From: JBLEFH01 sp047345645
GTDB taxonomy: Bacteria; Pseudomonadota; Alphaproteobacteria; Rhodobacterales; Rhodobacteraceae
DNA length: 64,000 nucleotides
Assembly (NCBI GenBank): GCA_047345645.1
Contig: JBLEFH010000004.1
Reading direction: 5' to 3' (one strand)
A model generated the notes under the pieces. The model saw only the letters and a program-made list of their open reading frames with translations, had not been told where the DNA came from and did not search any database. The translations under genes and the position numbers were made by a program. Shown here one piece after another: positions 8,376-16,607 of this stretch; the first letter of the stretch is position 1; every line of letters begins with the position of its first letter.

Positions 8376-9338
8376 TTGCAAATCGGACCGGCACAGTTAG
8401 AAGGTCCGGAATATTTCGACACGGCGGATCAGCATTTGGCACTCTATTTAGAACATTTCGGCATGACCGAGCGGCCCTTCACATTGCTGCCGGACCCGGA
8501 CTTTCTGGTCTGGTCCGACGCGCATTCTGAAGCGTTTTCCGTTCTGGAATATGGGCTTATGTCCGGTGCGCCGGTCACCCTGATCACTGGTGAGATCGGT
8601 GCGGGCAAGACGACGCTGCTGCGGGAGTTCCTGCGTAACCTGCCTGATGACATTGAGGTCGGGCTGATTTCCAACGCGCAAGGCGGCCGCGGAGAGTTGA
8701 TCCAATGGGCGCTGATGGCTCTCGGCGAGCCGTTTGACGAGAAATCTTCCTATGTCGTTCTTTTTAAAGCCCTTCAGGACCGTCTGATCCGCACCTATGC
8801 GTCCGGCAAGCGGACCATCCTGATTGTGGACGAGGCGCAGAACCTCTCGCGCGAGACGCTGGAAGAGCTACGCCTGTTAACGAACATTAACGCCGACAAG
8901 GACGAGTTGCTGCAGTTGATCCTGATCGGTCAACCGGAGCTTGTGGATATCCTCGCCGGGCCGGGTCTGGAGCAGATCCGCCAGCGGATCATGGCGGGCT
9001 ATCACCTTGGAACGCTGGATGAAAAAGCGGTTGGCACCTATATCCGCCAGCGGTTGCGCAAGGCGGGGGCGAACCCTTATCTGATTTCCGATCAGGCCTT
9101 CGGGCTGATTGCGCAAGCCAGTGGGGGAACGCCACGCCGTATTAATCATATCTGTGATATGGCCCTGACCTATGCCTATGCGACGGGCCACAAATTCGTC
9201 GACTACGAGACGGTGAAACGCTCTATCGAGGACCGAATGGCAACCAACCGTGTGGCGCAACGCGCGGCGGAACTTGCCGAAGAAGAGACCACATCCGCCA
9301 CGATCACGGCGGTTCATGAACAGAAGGCACGACGCTAA
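8376..9338 (+). CDS. ExeA/GspA-like AAA ATPase of the EPS locus
   Basis: The protein has the family start LEHFGMTERPFTLLPDPDF, a Walker A GEIGAGKTT (about residues 71-79), a Walker B ILIVDEAQNL (about 128-137) and a sensor-like GQPEL. A C-terminal winged region contains GGTPRRINHICD. It matches the ATPases found in PEP-CTERM-type EPS loci, usually just before the chain-length protein, as here. The start is uncertain: 8376 is a TTG, an in-frame TTG lies at 8436, the upstream frame closes at TGA 8370-8372, and the nearby ATGs at 8366 and 8369 are out of frame. It is first in the plus arm; the next gene starts 4 bases after its stop. Confidence 0.85.
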   Translation: MQIGPAQLEGPEYFDTADQHLALYLEHFGMTERPFTLLPDPDFLVWSDAHSEAFSVLEYGLMSGAPVTLITGEIGAGKTTLLREFLRNLPDDIEVGLISNAQGGRGELIQWALMALGEPFDEKSSYVVLFKALQDRLIRTYASGKRTILIVDEAQNLSRETLEELRLLTNINADKDELLQLILIGQPELVDILAGPGLEQIRQRIMAGYHLGTLDEKAVGTYIRQRLRKAGANPYLISDQAFGLIAQASGGTPRRINHICDMALTYAYATGHKFVDYETVKRSIEDRMATNRVAQRAAELAEEETTSATITAVHEQKARR

Positions 9339-9342
9339 GGCC

Positions 9343-10875
9343 ATGGATTTCAAGTTTTATTTCAACCAGTTTATGCGCCGCCTGCCGCTTTTCGTGATTG
9401 TGGCGACATTAGTATCGGTCATCGGAATCGCCGTGGCAATGCTCCTGCCCGCCCGCTACAGCGCTTCGACAACGATTCTTGTGGAAGGGCCGAAGATTTC
9501 GGAGCAACTTGCGAATTCGTCCGTGACGGCTAGCCCGGTTGAACAGTTAAACGTGATCCGGCAACGCCTCATGACCCGCGGCAACCTTATTGACGTGGCG
9601 CGCCGCCTGAAAGTGTTCCCCGGCATCAACGAAATGACAGGCACCCAGATTGCGCAAGGCATGCAAGGGTCGACCAGTTTCAATCTGGTGCAGCTGGGCG
9701 ATTCTGGCTCGCGAGACGGGGCGCGCACGATTGCCTTCTCAATCAATTTTTCCTCGGAAAACCGTAGCAAAGCCGCCGATGTCGCGAACGAATACGCCTC
9801 GCTCATTCTTCAGGAAGGCGCCCGTTTGCGCTCTGATATGGCCACCGGCACCCTTGATTTTTTTGAGCAGGAAGTCTCGCGGCTTGCAGGCGAGCTCAGC
9901 CGTATCGAATCTGAAATGCTTGCATTTCAAACTCAGAATCAGGAATCCTTGCCGAATTCTTTGGATTATCGCCGCAACCAACAAGTCGTGTTGCAAGAGC
10001 GACTCTTGCAACTTGAGCGCACCAAAGCTGAACTTCAAACGCGCCGCCGTCAGCAGGCCGGACAGATTAGCGCGAATAGCGGTATCGGCACCGTTGGAGC
10101 CAGCGCATCACCGCAGGAAATGGAACTGATACAGCTTCAACAAGATTTGGTTGAAAAACGGGCGATTTATTCTGAACAGCATCCGCAAATTCGTGCGCTG
10201 CGATCCCGGATTAATGCGCTGCAATCCATCGTTCGCCCGGTTAACCGTGATGGCGAACGTGTGGCCAGTTCTGCCGAAGCAGAATTGGCGCTTCTCGACG
10301 AGCAGATTGAGATGGTTGAAACGCAAACGACGGATATCGAGAGCGAACTTAGCGAATTGCAGGTCTCTATTGACCAGACACCAGATGTTGAGGTCCGTCT
10401 CAACAATCTCACTCGAACCTATGAAAACACGCAGCTTCAGTACAATCAGGCGCGCCAGAAGCTCGCTGCCGCTGCGCAGGGGGAGCGGATTGAGTTGCGC
10501 CGCGAGGGTGAGAGCTTCGAGGTGATCGAGCGCGCGACGGTGCCGGATGAGCCTGTCAGCCCGAACCGGAAGGCGATTGCGGCCGCGAGTGTTGCGGCTG
10601 GCATTGGTCTCGGCATCATGTTGGTGGCGCTGCTGGAATTTCTCGACAAGACGGTGCGCCGGTCGGTGGAGTTGTCGACGCGCCTTAATATCGAACCGCT
10701 GGCGACGATCCCGTATATCCAGTCGCATGGCGAGGTGCGCCGCCGCAATCTCGGGATGATCGCAATCGTCGCAGCGATCGTGATTTCCGTGCCGCTCATG
10801 CTCTGGGCAATTCATTATTATTATCTGCCGCTCGATCTGATTTTCGACCGGCTGCTGGCCAAATTCGGGCTTTGA
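9343..10875 (+). CDS. Wzz-like polysaccharide chain-length determinant / co-polymerase
   Basis: The 510-residue inner-membrane protein has a first membrane helix at about residues 12-34 (PLFVIVATLVSVIGIAVAML). A long periplasmic coiled-coil region carries heptad-like EQEVSRLAGELSRIESEM and related stretches. A Pro-rich segment (ERATVPDEPVSPNRK) precedes a second helix, and a further hydrophobic C-terminal segment follows. This is the PCP2/GumC-type layout without a fused kinase; the kinase is the next gene. It should set EPS chain length and bridge to the Wza-like exporter. ATG 9343 is preceded by a weak AAGG; the upstream in-frame extension overlaps the ATPase gene and looks non-coding. Confidence 0.87.
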   Translation: MDFKFYFNQFMRRLPLFVIVATLVSVIGIAVAMLLPARYSASTTILVEGPKISEQLANSSVTASPVEQLNVIRQRLMTRGNLIDVARRLKVFPGINEMTGTQIAQGMQGSTSFNLVQLGDSGSRDGARTIAFSINFSSENRSKAADVANEYASLILQEGARLRSDMATGTLDFFEQEVSRLAGELSRIESEMLAFQTQNQESLPNSLDYRRNQQVVLQERLLQLERTKAELQTRRRQQAGQISANSGIGTVGASASPQEMELIQLQQDLVEKRAIYSEQHPQIRALRSRINALQSIVRPVNRDGERVASSAEAELALLDEQIEMVETQTTDIESELSELQVSIDQTPDVEVRLNNLTRTYENTQLQYNQARQKLAAAAQGERIELRREGESFEVIERATVPDEPVSPNRKAIAAASVAAGIGLGIMLVALLEFLDKTVRRSVELSTRLNIEPLATIPYIQSHGEVRRRNLGMIAIVAAIVISVPLMLWAIHYYYLPLDLIFDRLLAKFGL

Positions 10876-10885
10876 GGAGGCTTTC

Positions 10886-11734
10886 ATGGAACCGTTGAGA
10901 GAAGCGATCAAGAAAGCCCGCGAACAGCGTGAACAGGCCGCGGGGAGCGCACCGCCGGCGACGAGCCCGCGCACGGCGCCGCCGCATATCGCGCCGCAGA
11001 GCCAGAGCGCCGTGGACAGCAATTGGAGCGCGCTGCGGAGCTTCGAGCCGGACCCGCGGCATCTGGAGAAGATGAGAATTGTCTCGTATCTTCAGGAAGA
11101 TAGCGCGGCGATGTATTACAGCCAGATGCGGACGCGGGTGCTGTCGATGATGAAGGAGCGCGGCTGGAAACGGGTGGCGATCACCTCGCCGACCGAGGGC
11201 TGCGGCAAGACCGTGACGACGCTCAACCTAGCGTTCTCGCTTGCGCGGCAGAGCGATCTGCGCACGGCCGTGCTGGATTTCGACATGCATCGTCCGGCGA
11301 TCCAGAACTATCTGGAATTGCCGGAAAAATACAGCATGGGCGGGTTTCTGAGCGGCAAGCGGACGGTAGAGGAAAGTTTCACCCGGATCGGCGAGAACCT
11401 TGTGATCGGGCCGAGCGGGCGCGAGGCCAAGAACACCTCCGAGATCCTGCATAATCACGATTCGCGCGACGCGCTCGACACGATGGACGCGCTTTTGGAG
11501 CCGGATATTACGCTGATCGACACCGCGCCGATGCTGCTGACCGATGACATGATGGCGATGGCGCCGCTGGTGGACTGCGTTCTGCTGGTGGTGGGCGCAG
11601 GGATCAGCACGACCCATGAGGTCGATATCTGCGAGCGGGATCTAGCGGAAAAGACCAATGTTCTCGGGGTGATCCTCAACAAATGCCGCTATATGCCGGA
11701 GGGCTATGGCCGCGCTTATGAGGGCTATTATTAA
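10886..11734 (+). CDS. BY-type tyrosine kinase / CpsD-CapB-like ATPase
   Basis: The 282-residue protein has a P-loop in TSPTEGCGKTVTT (about residues 94-106), the Walker A' motif VLDFDMHRP and a Walker B LIDTAPML, the trio typical of bacterial tyrosine kinases. The C-terminus is a tyrosine-rich tail (YMPEGYGRAYEGYY), the usual autophosphorylation cluster. It has no membrane helix, so it probably depends on the adjacent Wzz-like protein as activator, as in CapA/CapB pairs. A strong GAGGAGG ribosome site lies before the ATG. Phosphorylation cycles of this class control EPS polymerisation. The phosphatase at 2338 is a possible but unproven partner; PPP-family enzymes act mainly on Ser/Thr. Confidence 0.88.
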   Translation: MEPLREAIKKAREQREQAAGSAPPATSPRTAPPHIAPQSQSAVDSNWSALRSFEPDPRHLEKMRIVSYLQEDSAAMYYSQMRTRVLSMMKERGWKRVAITSPTEGCGKTVTTLNLAFSLARQSDLRTAVLDFDMHRPAIQNYLELPEKYSMGGFLSGKRTVEESFTRIGENLVIGPSGREAKNTSEILHNHDSRDALDTMDALLEPDITLIDTAPMLLTDDMMAMAPLVDCVLLVVGAGISTTHEVDICERDLAEKTNVLGVILNKCRYMPEGYGRAYEGYY

Positions 11735-11746
11735 CCGGTTTCGCGC

Positions 11747-12364
11747 CTATCGGGTTTTGCCCGGACGGCGGAGATACACGTAATAGGCGCCGGCCCCGCC
11801 ATGGCGGCGATGCGCGGTCACGATTTCCATCACATAGGGGCGGATCGGGCCTTGGCGCAGCCAGCCCGGCACGGCGTGGCGCAGGACGCCGCGACGCTCT
11901 TCGAAAAAGCTGCGCTGCGGGTCGTCCTGCCCCTTCCCGGTGATCACCAAAACGAGGCGCAGCCCGCGCATATGCGAACGGGCGATGAAGTCGATCAGCG
12001 CGCCGTAAGCTTCGTGCTGGCGCATTCCGTGCAGGTCGATCCGCGCTTCCACCGGAAGCCGTCCGCGCGTCATTTTGTCGAGCTTGCGGCGGTCCATTTC
12101 CGGCGCTTCGGGGCGGCGATGCGCCTCGGCGGGATCGGGTTTTTCGGAGACAGAGACCGCGGGCGCTTTGCGGGAACGGCGACCGATCTGGGGCGCGGCC
12201 ATTTCGGCAAAGAGATCGCGCCGCGGCGCCGGTTCCGGCGGCGGCGCTTCTGTTAAAATTTCCGTAGAATCAGCCTCTTCGACGGGTTTTATATCCCATG
12301 CCTTGGCCACACGCCGCCACAGATCCCGCTCATCGGCGGTCAGAGACCGGCGGCGACGGGCCAT
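11747..12364 (-). CDS. Smr-domain protein
   Basis: The protein of about 205 residues begins MARRRRSLTADERDLWRRVA, has a variable Pro/Glu-rich linker, and ends in a Smr domain. The Smr motifs are IDLHGMRQHEA (about residues 118-128) and a VITGKG strand near 150. Smr domains of this stand-alone type are linked to nucleic-acid nicking or binding; the substrate here is unknown. ATG 12364 overlaps the stop of the Tim44-like gene (TGATG), and the longer in-frame start at 12427 would run far into that gene. It converges with the tyrosine kinase gene, with only 12 bases between them. Confidence 0.85.
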   Translation of the reverse strand: MARRRRSLTADERDLWRRVAKAWDIKPVEEADSTEILTEAPPPEPAPRRDLFAEMAAPQIGRRSRKAPAVSVSEKPDPAEAHRRPEAPEMDRRKLDKMTRGRLPVEARIDLHGMRQHEAYGALIDFIARSHMRGLRLVLVITGKGQDDPQRSFFEERRGVLRHAVPGWLRQGPIRPYVMEIVTAHRRHGGAGAYYVYLRRPGKTR

Positions 12365-13008
12365 CAGCCGGTGGCGACGAGGAGCCAGTTCGGATCGTCC
12401 GCGCCCATTTTGCGGGCGAAGGTCCACACATCCGTCTGGCGTTTCACTTCATCCTTGGCACCATCGACGATCTCGCCCGCCTGATTGCGCACCACGACCG
12501 ACAATTCGCCGACAAACCGCACGGTCATTTCGGCTTCCTGCGTCTCGGGATCGAAGCTCGCCTCTTGCAAGCTGCCCTCACGGATGCCGACAAATTGCGC
12601 TTCCACATCAAGCCCTTCGGCTTCGCGCGCGGAGATCGCGGCCTCGAAACCCTCGTAAACTTCGGGGTCGAGATAGGGCTGGAGGTCCTCACGCTCGCCG
12701 CGCTCATAGGCCATCAGCAGCATTTCATAAGCCTGACGCGCGCCGCGCAGGAAGTTGTTCACATCAAAGCCCGGCTCCGCCTCTTTCATCGCGCGCAACG
12801 CCAACGCCGTGTCGCTGCCTTCCTCGGCGTGATCCTCGATATCCGCATAGGGATCGACCGGCGGCGCGATTTCCGCATCCTCCACCGGCTCTTTCGACGA
12901 TGGCGGCAGGTCCATCGGCTTTTCAAAACCATCGCGTGTGCCCAGCACAGATTTCAGGCGCAGGCCCAGAAATATCGCAACCGCCGCCAAGATCAGAAGA
13001 TTGATCAT
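12364..13008 (-). CDS. Tim44-like domain membrane-anchored protein
   Basis: The protein of about 214 residues starts with one membrane helix (MINLLILAAVAIFLGL), then an acidic Pro-rich linker and a C-terminal Tim44-like domain with FLRGARQAYEMLL and LQPYLDPEVYEGF. Bacterial relatives (TimA) sit in the inner membrane and are proposed to aid membrane protein biogenesis. ATG 13008 is preferred over 13026 because GGGGG lies a few bases upstream. The gene is coupled to smr and runs divergently from fxsA, a common alphaproteobacterial neighbourhood, although mltA, often between tim44 and smr, is missing. Confidence 0.82.
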   Translation of the reverse strand: MINLLILAAVAIFLGLRLKSVLGTRDGFEKPMDLPPSSKEPVEDAEIAPPVDPYADIEDHAEEGSDTALALRAMKEAEPGFDVNNFLRGARQAYEMLLMAYERGEREDLQPYLDPEVYEGFEAAISAREAEGLDVEAQFVGIREGSLQEASFDPETQEAEMTVRFVGELSVVVRNQAGEIVDGAKDEVKRQTDVWTFARKMGADDPNWLLVATG

Positions 13009-13095
13009 CGAACCCCCAATAAACATCTGCGGATTTGAGAAATCCGCCTTCCCTCCCTATGTAAGGTGAAACGTCAATTTATCCAAGCGGTGCGC

Positions 13096-13572
13096 ATGCC
13101 TCTCTTTCTGATATTCCTGATCATCCCCATCATCGAGATCGGTCTTTTCATTCAACTCGGCGGGATCATTGGCCTCTGGCCGACCCTGCTCTGCGTGGTG
13201 CTGACCGCCGTGATCGGCTCGGCGCTGGTGCGGCGTCAGGGTCTTGGGGTGTTGCAAGAATTGCAGGGGCAAAGCGGGTCCTCGGGGGGCAACCCGCTGT
13301 CGCCGCTCGCGCATGGCTTGATGATCCTTATGGCAGGTATGCTGCTGATTACGCCGGGCTTTTTCACGGATGCTTGCGGCTTCGCGCTGCTCGTCCCGGC
13401 GATCCGGCGGATGATTATTGCGAAAATGGGGCACCGGATTACTGTGGTCGCGACGAGCTTTGGCGGTGCGTCTCAGGCGGGTTATCCTGGTGCCGAACCG
13501 CGTCCGCGGCGTAGCCATCCGGACATTATCGAAGGCGAGATTATCGACGAGAAAACGCCCGAAGAGCGTTAA
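13096..13572 (+). CDS. fxsA: FxsA family membrane protein
   Basis: The 158-residue protein has the FxsA pattern: MPLFLIFLIIPIIEIGLFI as first helix, GLWPTLLCVVLTAVIGSALVR as second, a cytoplasmic loop with GLGVLQELQ, a third region LMILMAGMLLITPGFFTDACG, and a polar tail. In E. coli FxsA counters F-plasmid exclusion of phage T7; its normal role is unknown. I chose ATG 13096 because the conserved domain begins there. It runs convergently with the next gene, overlapping it by 4 bases. Confidence 0.88.
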   Translation: MPLFLIFLIIPIIEIGLFIQLGGIIGLWPTLLCVVLTAVIGSALVRRQGLGVLQELQGQSGSSGGNPLSPLAHGLMILMAGMLLITPGFFTDACGFALLVPAIRRMIIAKMGHRITVVATSFGGASQAGYPGAEPRPRRSHPDIIEGEIIDEKTPEER

Positions 13573-14018
13573 TCCGCCGAAAATCCGTAAGCCGCTTTGG
13601 CTTCGGCAATGCGCTCCGCCTCGGATTTTTCGGGCTGGAGCGCGTAGCTCGGCGCGATGATCGGGAAAATCTCGGTCATATTTAGGCGAATGACGTTGCG
13701 TATCGGGAAATCTGGCCCGGCTTTTTCGGCGAGCGGCGCGTGGACCTCGGCGAAGTCTTCATCATCTGGACCGATGATTTCGGCGCGGCCCTTCGTCTGA
13801 ACACCCTTCTGGCGCAGAATGTCGATGAAACTTGCGCTGGCCTGCGGGTTGGCGCGCAGATTTTCGACGGAGCGGGCCGATGCAATGTCGGCGATCAGCA
13901 GGTAATCGCCGTCCCGGACCCAGATTTCCTTTGGCGAAACATTCGGCTTGCCTTTCTCATCCGCCGTTGCGAGCCAGAGCAGGACCGCGCCCTCAACCGC
14001 GCGGTCGAGCGCCTTCAC
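13569..14018 (-). CDS. Pyridoxamine 5'-phosphate oxidase-like (PNPOx) FMN-binding protein
   Basis: The 149-residue protein is a small split-barrel. LWLATADEKGKPNVSPKEIW matches the FMN-binding entry strand and SVENLRANPQASASFID the middle strand of the PNPOx-like family. It is much shorter than true PdxH and lacks the C-terminal dimerisation signature, so it is a general FMN or heme-binding oxidoreductase of unknown substrate. Its start codon overlaps the stop of the RimB-RimK gene by 4 bases (14015-14018), so it is probably the last cistron of the senC-regA-rimK run. Confidence 0.8.
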   Translation of the reverse strand: MKALDRAVEGAVLLWLATADEKGKPNVSPKEIWVRDGDYLLIADIASARSVENLRANPQASASFIDILRQKGVQTKGRAEIIGPDDEDFAEVHAPLAEKAGPDFPIRNVIRLNMTEIFPIIAPSYALQPEKSEAERIAEAKAAYGFSAD

Positions 14019-15382
14019 GCTTTGACCTTCCGGCCCGCGCGGCGCAGCGTCGGCGCGAGTTGCGCCTCGATATGGGCGATGACGAGATCCGCGAGATCGG
14101 TTTCTCCGTCGATGCCGCGCAGGCTTGGCGAGCAGGTCACATCGACGACTTTCGGGCCGTCCTCGGTGCGCACCAGATCGATTCCGGCGAGATCGAGACC
14201 GAGCGCGGTGGCCGCCCGCTGCGCCATGTCGCGCTCCTCGCGGGTGAGTTTCACGCCGCCCTGACGGAGCGCCGCACGGCCCTTGCCAGCCGGTTGATAG
14301 CGCAGCGCGCCGACGAGTTTGCCGCCAAGGACGATCGCCCGCACGAGGCCGCCTTCCATATCCGCCACGTAATCCTGCACCAGAAAATCCGCGCCGAGCC
14401 CGCCAAACGCGTTCACCACCGAGATCGCCGCCTTGTCGCTGTCGGCGAACACATCGGAATGGCCCGCCTCGCCTTCGAGAAGCCGGATCATGCGCGGCCC
14501 CTCCCCGACGAGATGGACGAGATTGTCGCTATCCTGCGGGCTGCGGGCGAAGGCCGTATGCGGCATCGCGACGTGGTAGCGGGCGAGAAGTTGATGCGCG
14601 AGCAAGGGGTTACGCGCGGCGAGAATGCCGGTCGGGCCGTTGAGCGTATAAGAGCCGGTGGTCTGGAATTGCCGGACGACCGCCGCGCCGTAGCGGGCAA
14701 TCGAGCTGCCAATCCGCGGGATCACCGCATCGAGCGGCGGGAGCGGGGCACCGTCGTAATGCACCTCCGCCTGCGCCGTGCGGATGTTCATATAACAGCG
14801 CGCCGTGTCGATGAGCCGCACCTCATGGCCGCGCGCTTCCGCCGCATCGACCAGACGGCGGGTCGAGCGGCCCTTGGGGGCCTGAGTCAGGATCGCGAGG
14901 GACAGGCTGCGCGCGGCATCGGTGCGCGGCGCGTCCTCATAAGCGTCAAACCCAAGTTTCGGCTGGTTAAACGCGGTGGCCGGGGCGACGACGACGCCTT
15001 CGGGCATCCCGGTGCGGCCAAGAAGCATCCGGTACGCCATGGAGCCGCGATCCGTCAGCGTGACCTCAATCGGCCAACGCTCGCCGCCTATGGCGAGATC
15101 GGTCGAGATCACATAACGCAGCTCCGGCACGCCGTTGGAGGAGATCACTTCGCGCCGATCCACCACATCGGCCTCGCAATGAAGTTCGAGGTCGGGCTGG
15201 TCCGGGTCGGGGTGGAAGGAGAAGGCGACGCGGTTGCCCTCCGTCCCCTCAATCGGCGTGATATTATAAGCGTGAAGCGCCGAGGTCCGCGCGCCGGTAT
15301 CCACTTTCGCCAAAACGGCGGGCAGGCCGAGATCGGGCAAACTCACCCATTCCTGCCAGCCCAGCGTAAAGCGGCGCGGCAT
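14015..15382 (-). CDS. RimB-like zinc protease domain fused to RimK-like ATP-grasp glutamate ligase
   Basis: The 455-residue protein joins two modules. Residues about 1-145 are a retropepsin-like ATP-dependent zinc protease domain (RimB/DUF785), with VDTGARTSALHA at 27-38. Residues about 150-450 are a RimK-type ATP-grasp ligase: LSLAILTQAPKG, the central ILAARNPLLAHQLLA region, the ATP-binding segment FLVQDYV and a C-terminal DLAGIDLVRTEDGPKVVDV metal-site region. In Pseudomonas RimK adds glutamates to ribosomal protein S6 and RimB modulates it; here both sit in one chain. The start overlaps the regA stop (TAATG), so it is translationally coupled to a redox regulator. The substrate is not shown by the sequence. 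Confidence 0.82.
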   Translation of the reverse strand: MPRRFTLGWQEWVSLPDLGLPAVLAKVDTGARTSALHAYNITPIEGTEGNRVAFSFHPDPDQPDLELHCEADVVDRREVISSNGVPELRYVISTDLAIGGERWPIEVTLTDRGSMAYRMLLGRTGMPEGVVVAPATAFNQPKLGFDAYEDAPRTDAARSLSLAILTQAPKGRSTRRLVDAAEARGHEVRLIDTARCYMNIRTAQAEVHYDGAPLPPLDAVIPRIGSSIARYGAAVVRQFQTTGSYTLNGPTGILAARNPLLAHQLLARYHVAMPHTAFARSPQDSDNLVHLVGEGPRMIRLLEGEAGHSDVFADSDKAAISVVNAFGGLGADFLVQDYVADMEGGLVRAIVLGGKLVGALRYQPAGKGRAALRQGGVKLTREERDMAQRAATALGLDLAGIDLVRTEDGPKVVDVTCSPSLRGIDGETDLADLVIAHIEAQLAPTLRRAGRKVKA

Positions 15383-15936
15383 TACTGCGGCGACCTTTTC
15401 GACAGGATGCGTTGGAGCGTCCGCCGGTGCATCCCGAGCCGCCGCGCGGTTTCCGAGACGTTGTGATCACAAAGCTCAAACACCCGCTGAATATGCTCCC
15501 AGCGAACCCGGTCCGCCGACATGGGATTCTCCGGCGGGGGCGGCAATTCGCCGCGATCCGCAAGCAGCGCGACGGTGATGTCATTGGCGTCCGCAGGCTT
15601 GGCGAGGTAATCGACCGCACCCATTTTCACCGCCGACACGGCCGACGCTATCGCGCCATAGCCGGTCAGCACGATCACGCGGGTCTCGGGGCGCAGCTCG
15701 CGCAGCACCTCGACGACCTCTAAACCGTTTCCATCTTCCAGCCGAAGATCGACCACCGCATAGGCGGGCGGGTTGTTCCGCACATAAGTAATGGCATCGG
15801 CCACGCTTTCGGCGGGCACCGGTTCAAAGCCGCGTTTTTCCATCGCCTTGGACAAACGGCGCACAAAAGACGCGTCGTCGTCAACAAGAAGCAAAGATGG
15901 GTCCGAACCGATTTGGGCACTTAGGTCAACTGTCAT
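15382..15936 (-). CDS. regA: RegA/PrrA/ActR redox response regulator
   Basis: The 184-residue protein has a receiver domain with the acidic pocket LLVDDD, a phosphoacceptor Asp in VVDLRLEDG (about residue 63), a conserved T/K pair (VLTGYG, YLAKPAD) and a Pro-rich linker (ELPPPPENP). A short Fis-type helix-turn-helix NVSETARRLGMHRRTLQRIL ends the protein. This is the highly conserved RegA architecture. Phosphorylated RegA controls genes for photosynthesis, carbon and nitrogen fixation and respiration in response to redox state. Its ATG overlaps the senC stop by 4 bases; regB is divergent beyond senC. Confidence 0.95.
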   Translation of the reverse strand: MTVDLSAQIGSDPSLLLVDDDASFVRRLSKAMEKRGFEPVPAESVADAITYVRNNPPAYAVVDLRLEDGNGLEVVEVLRELRPETRVIVLTGYGAIASAVSAVKMGAVDYLAKPADANDITVALLADRGELPPPPENPMSADRVRWEHIQRVFELCDHNVSETARRLGMHRRTLQRILSKRSPQ

Positions 15937-16550
15937 AGTTTCTCCATATAACAGCTAAGTGATTCTGCCATCTCATCGGGTGGTAAATTATTGGGGAACA
16001 TGCCAATTAATCCGTCTTCGGGCGTCATAAGGTAGGTAAAGGTCGAGTGGTCCATCAAATAGTTCTCACCTTCACCCGCTTTGCGCGCATAAACGCGGTA
16101 AGCTGCGACCGCCTCGTCAATCTGTTCTTGCGATCCACTCAGGCCGAGCGCGTCATCGCTGAAATAAGATGCGTATTCTTCCATCCGCTCCGGCGTGTCG
16201 CGCTCCGGGTCGATGGTGATGATGACTTGTTTGATATCTTCGGCGTAGCCGGACTCGTCGAGCGCCGCCGTATTGCGGGCATTGTCGAGCGGGCACACGT
16301 CCGGGCAGAAAGAATAACCGAAATAAATCAAGGCCGGGCCGGTGATCACATCTTCATTGGTGACGGCGCGATCGCCGTCCAGAAGAGTAAAGGGCCCGCC
16401 AATATCCGCGCCGCCCACCTGCATCTGCTCGCAGCTCGCGAAACGCTCGGTCGGTTCGGAGCGATTAAAATAGAGAACTCCGAGCAAGCCGAGCATGGCA
16501 ATGCTGGCGACTATCGCGGTGATCCTGGCGATCATAAAACTGCTCCTCAT
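15933..16550 (-). CDS. senC: SenC/PrrC (SCO1-like) copper chaperone
   Basis: The 205-residue protein has an N-terminal membrane anchor (ITAIVASIAMLGLLGVLYF) and a periplasmic thioredoxin-like fold with the SCO1 copper site: CPDVC (C-x3-C, in FGYSFCPDVCP) and a distal His in MDHSTFTYLM. SCO1/SenC proteins deliver copper to the CuA or CuB site of cytochrome oxidase; in Rhodobacter PrrC also affects signalling to PrrB. It lies in the usual place between regA (overlapping by 4 bases) and divergent regB. Confidence 0.94.
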   Translation of the reverse strand: MRSSFMIARITAIVASIAMLGLLGVLYFNRSEPTERFASCEQMQVGGADIGGPFTLLDGDRAVTNEDVITGPALIYFGYSFCPDVCPLDNARNTAALDESGYAEDIKQVIITIDPERDTPERMEEYASYFSDDALGLSGSQEQIDEAVAAYRVYARKAGEGENYLMDHSTFTYLMTPEDGLIGMFPNNLPPDEMAESLSCYMEKL

Positions 16551-16607
16551 TTGCGCCTCGTATGAAACGCTGTGGCGGCGCGGGCTGGCCCCCGCTATCC
16601 TTTATAT

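Noticed and set aside
12075..13004. 309-residue Arg/Pro-rich plus-strand frame
   Set aside because: It runs antisense across smr and the Tim44-like gene, and its composition is typical of a shadow frame.
13569..14018. PdxH (pyridoxamine phosphate oxidase) call
   Set aside because: The protein is too short and lacks the C-terminal PdxH signature, so only the general PNPOx-like fold is claimed.
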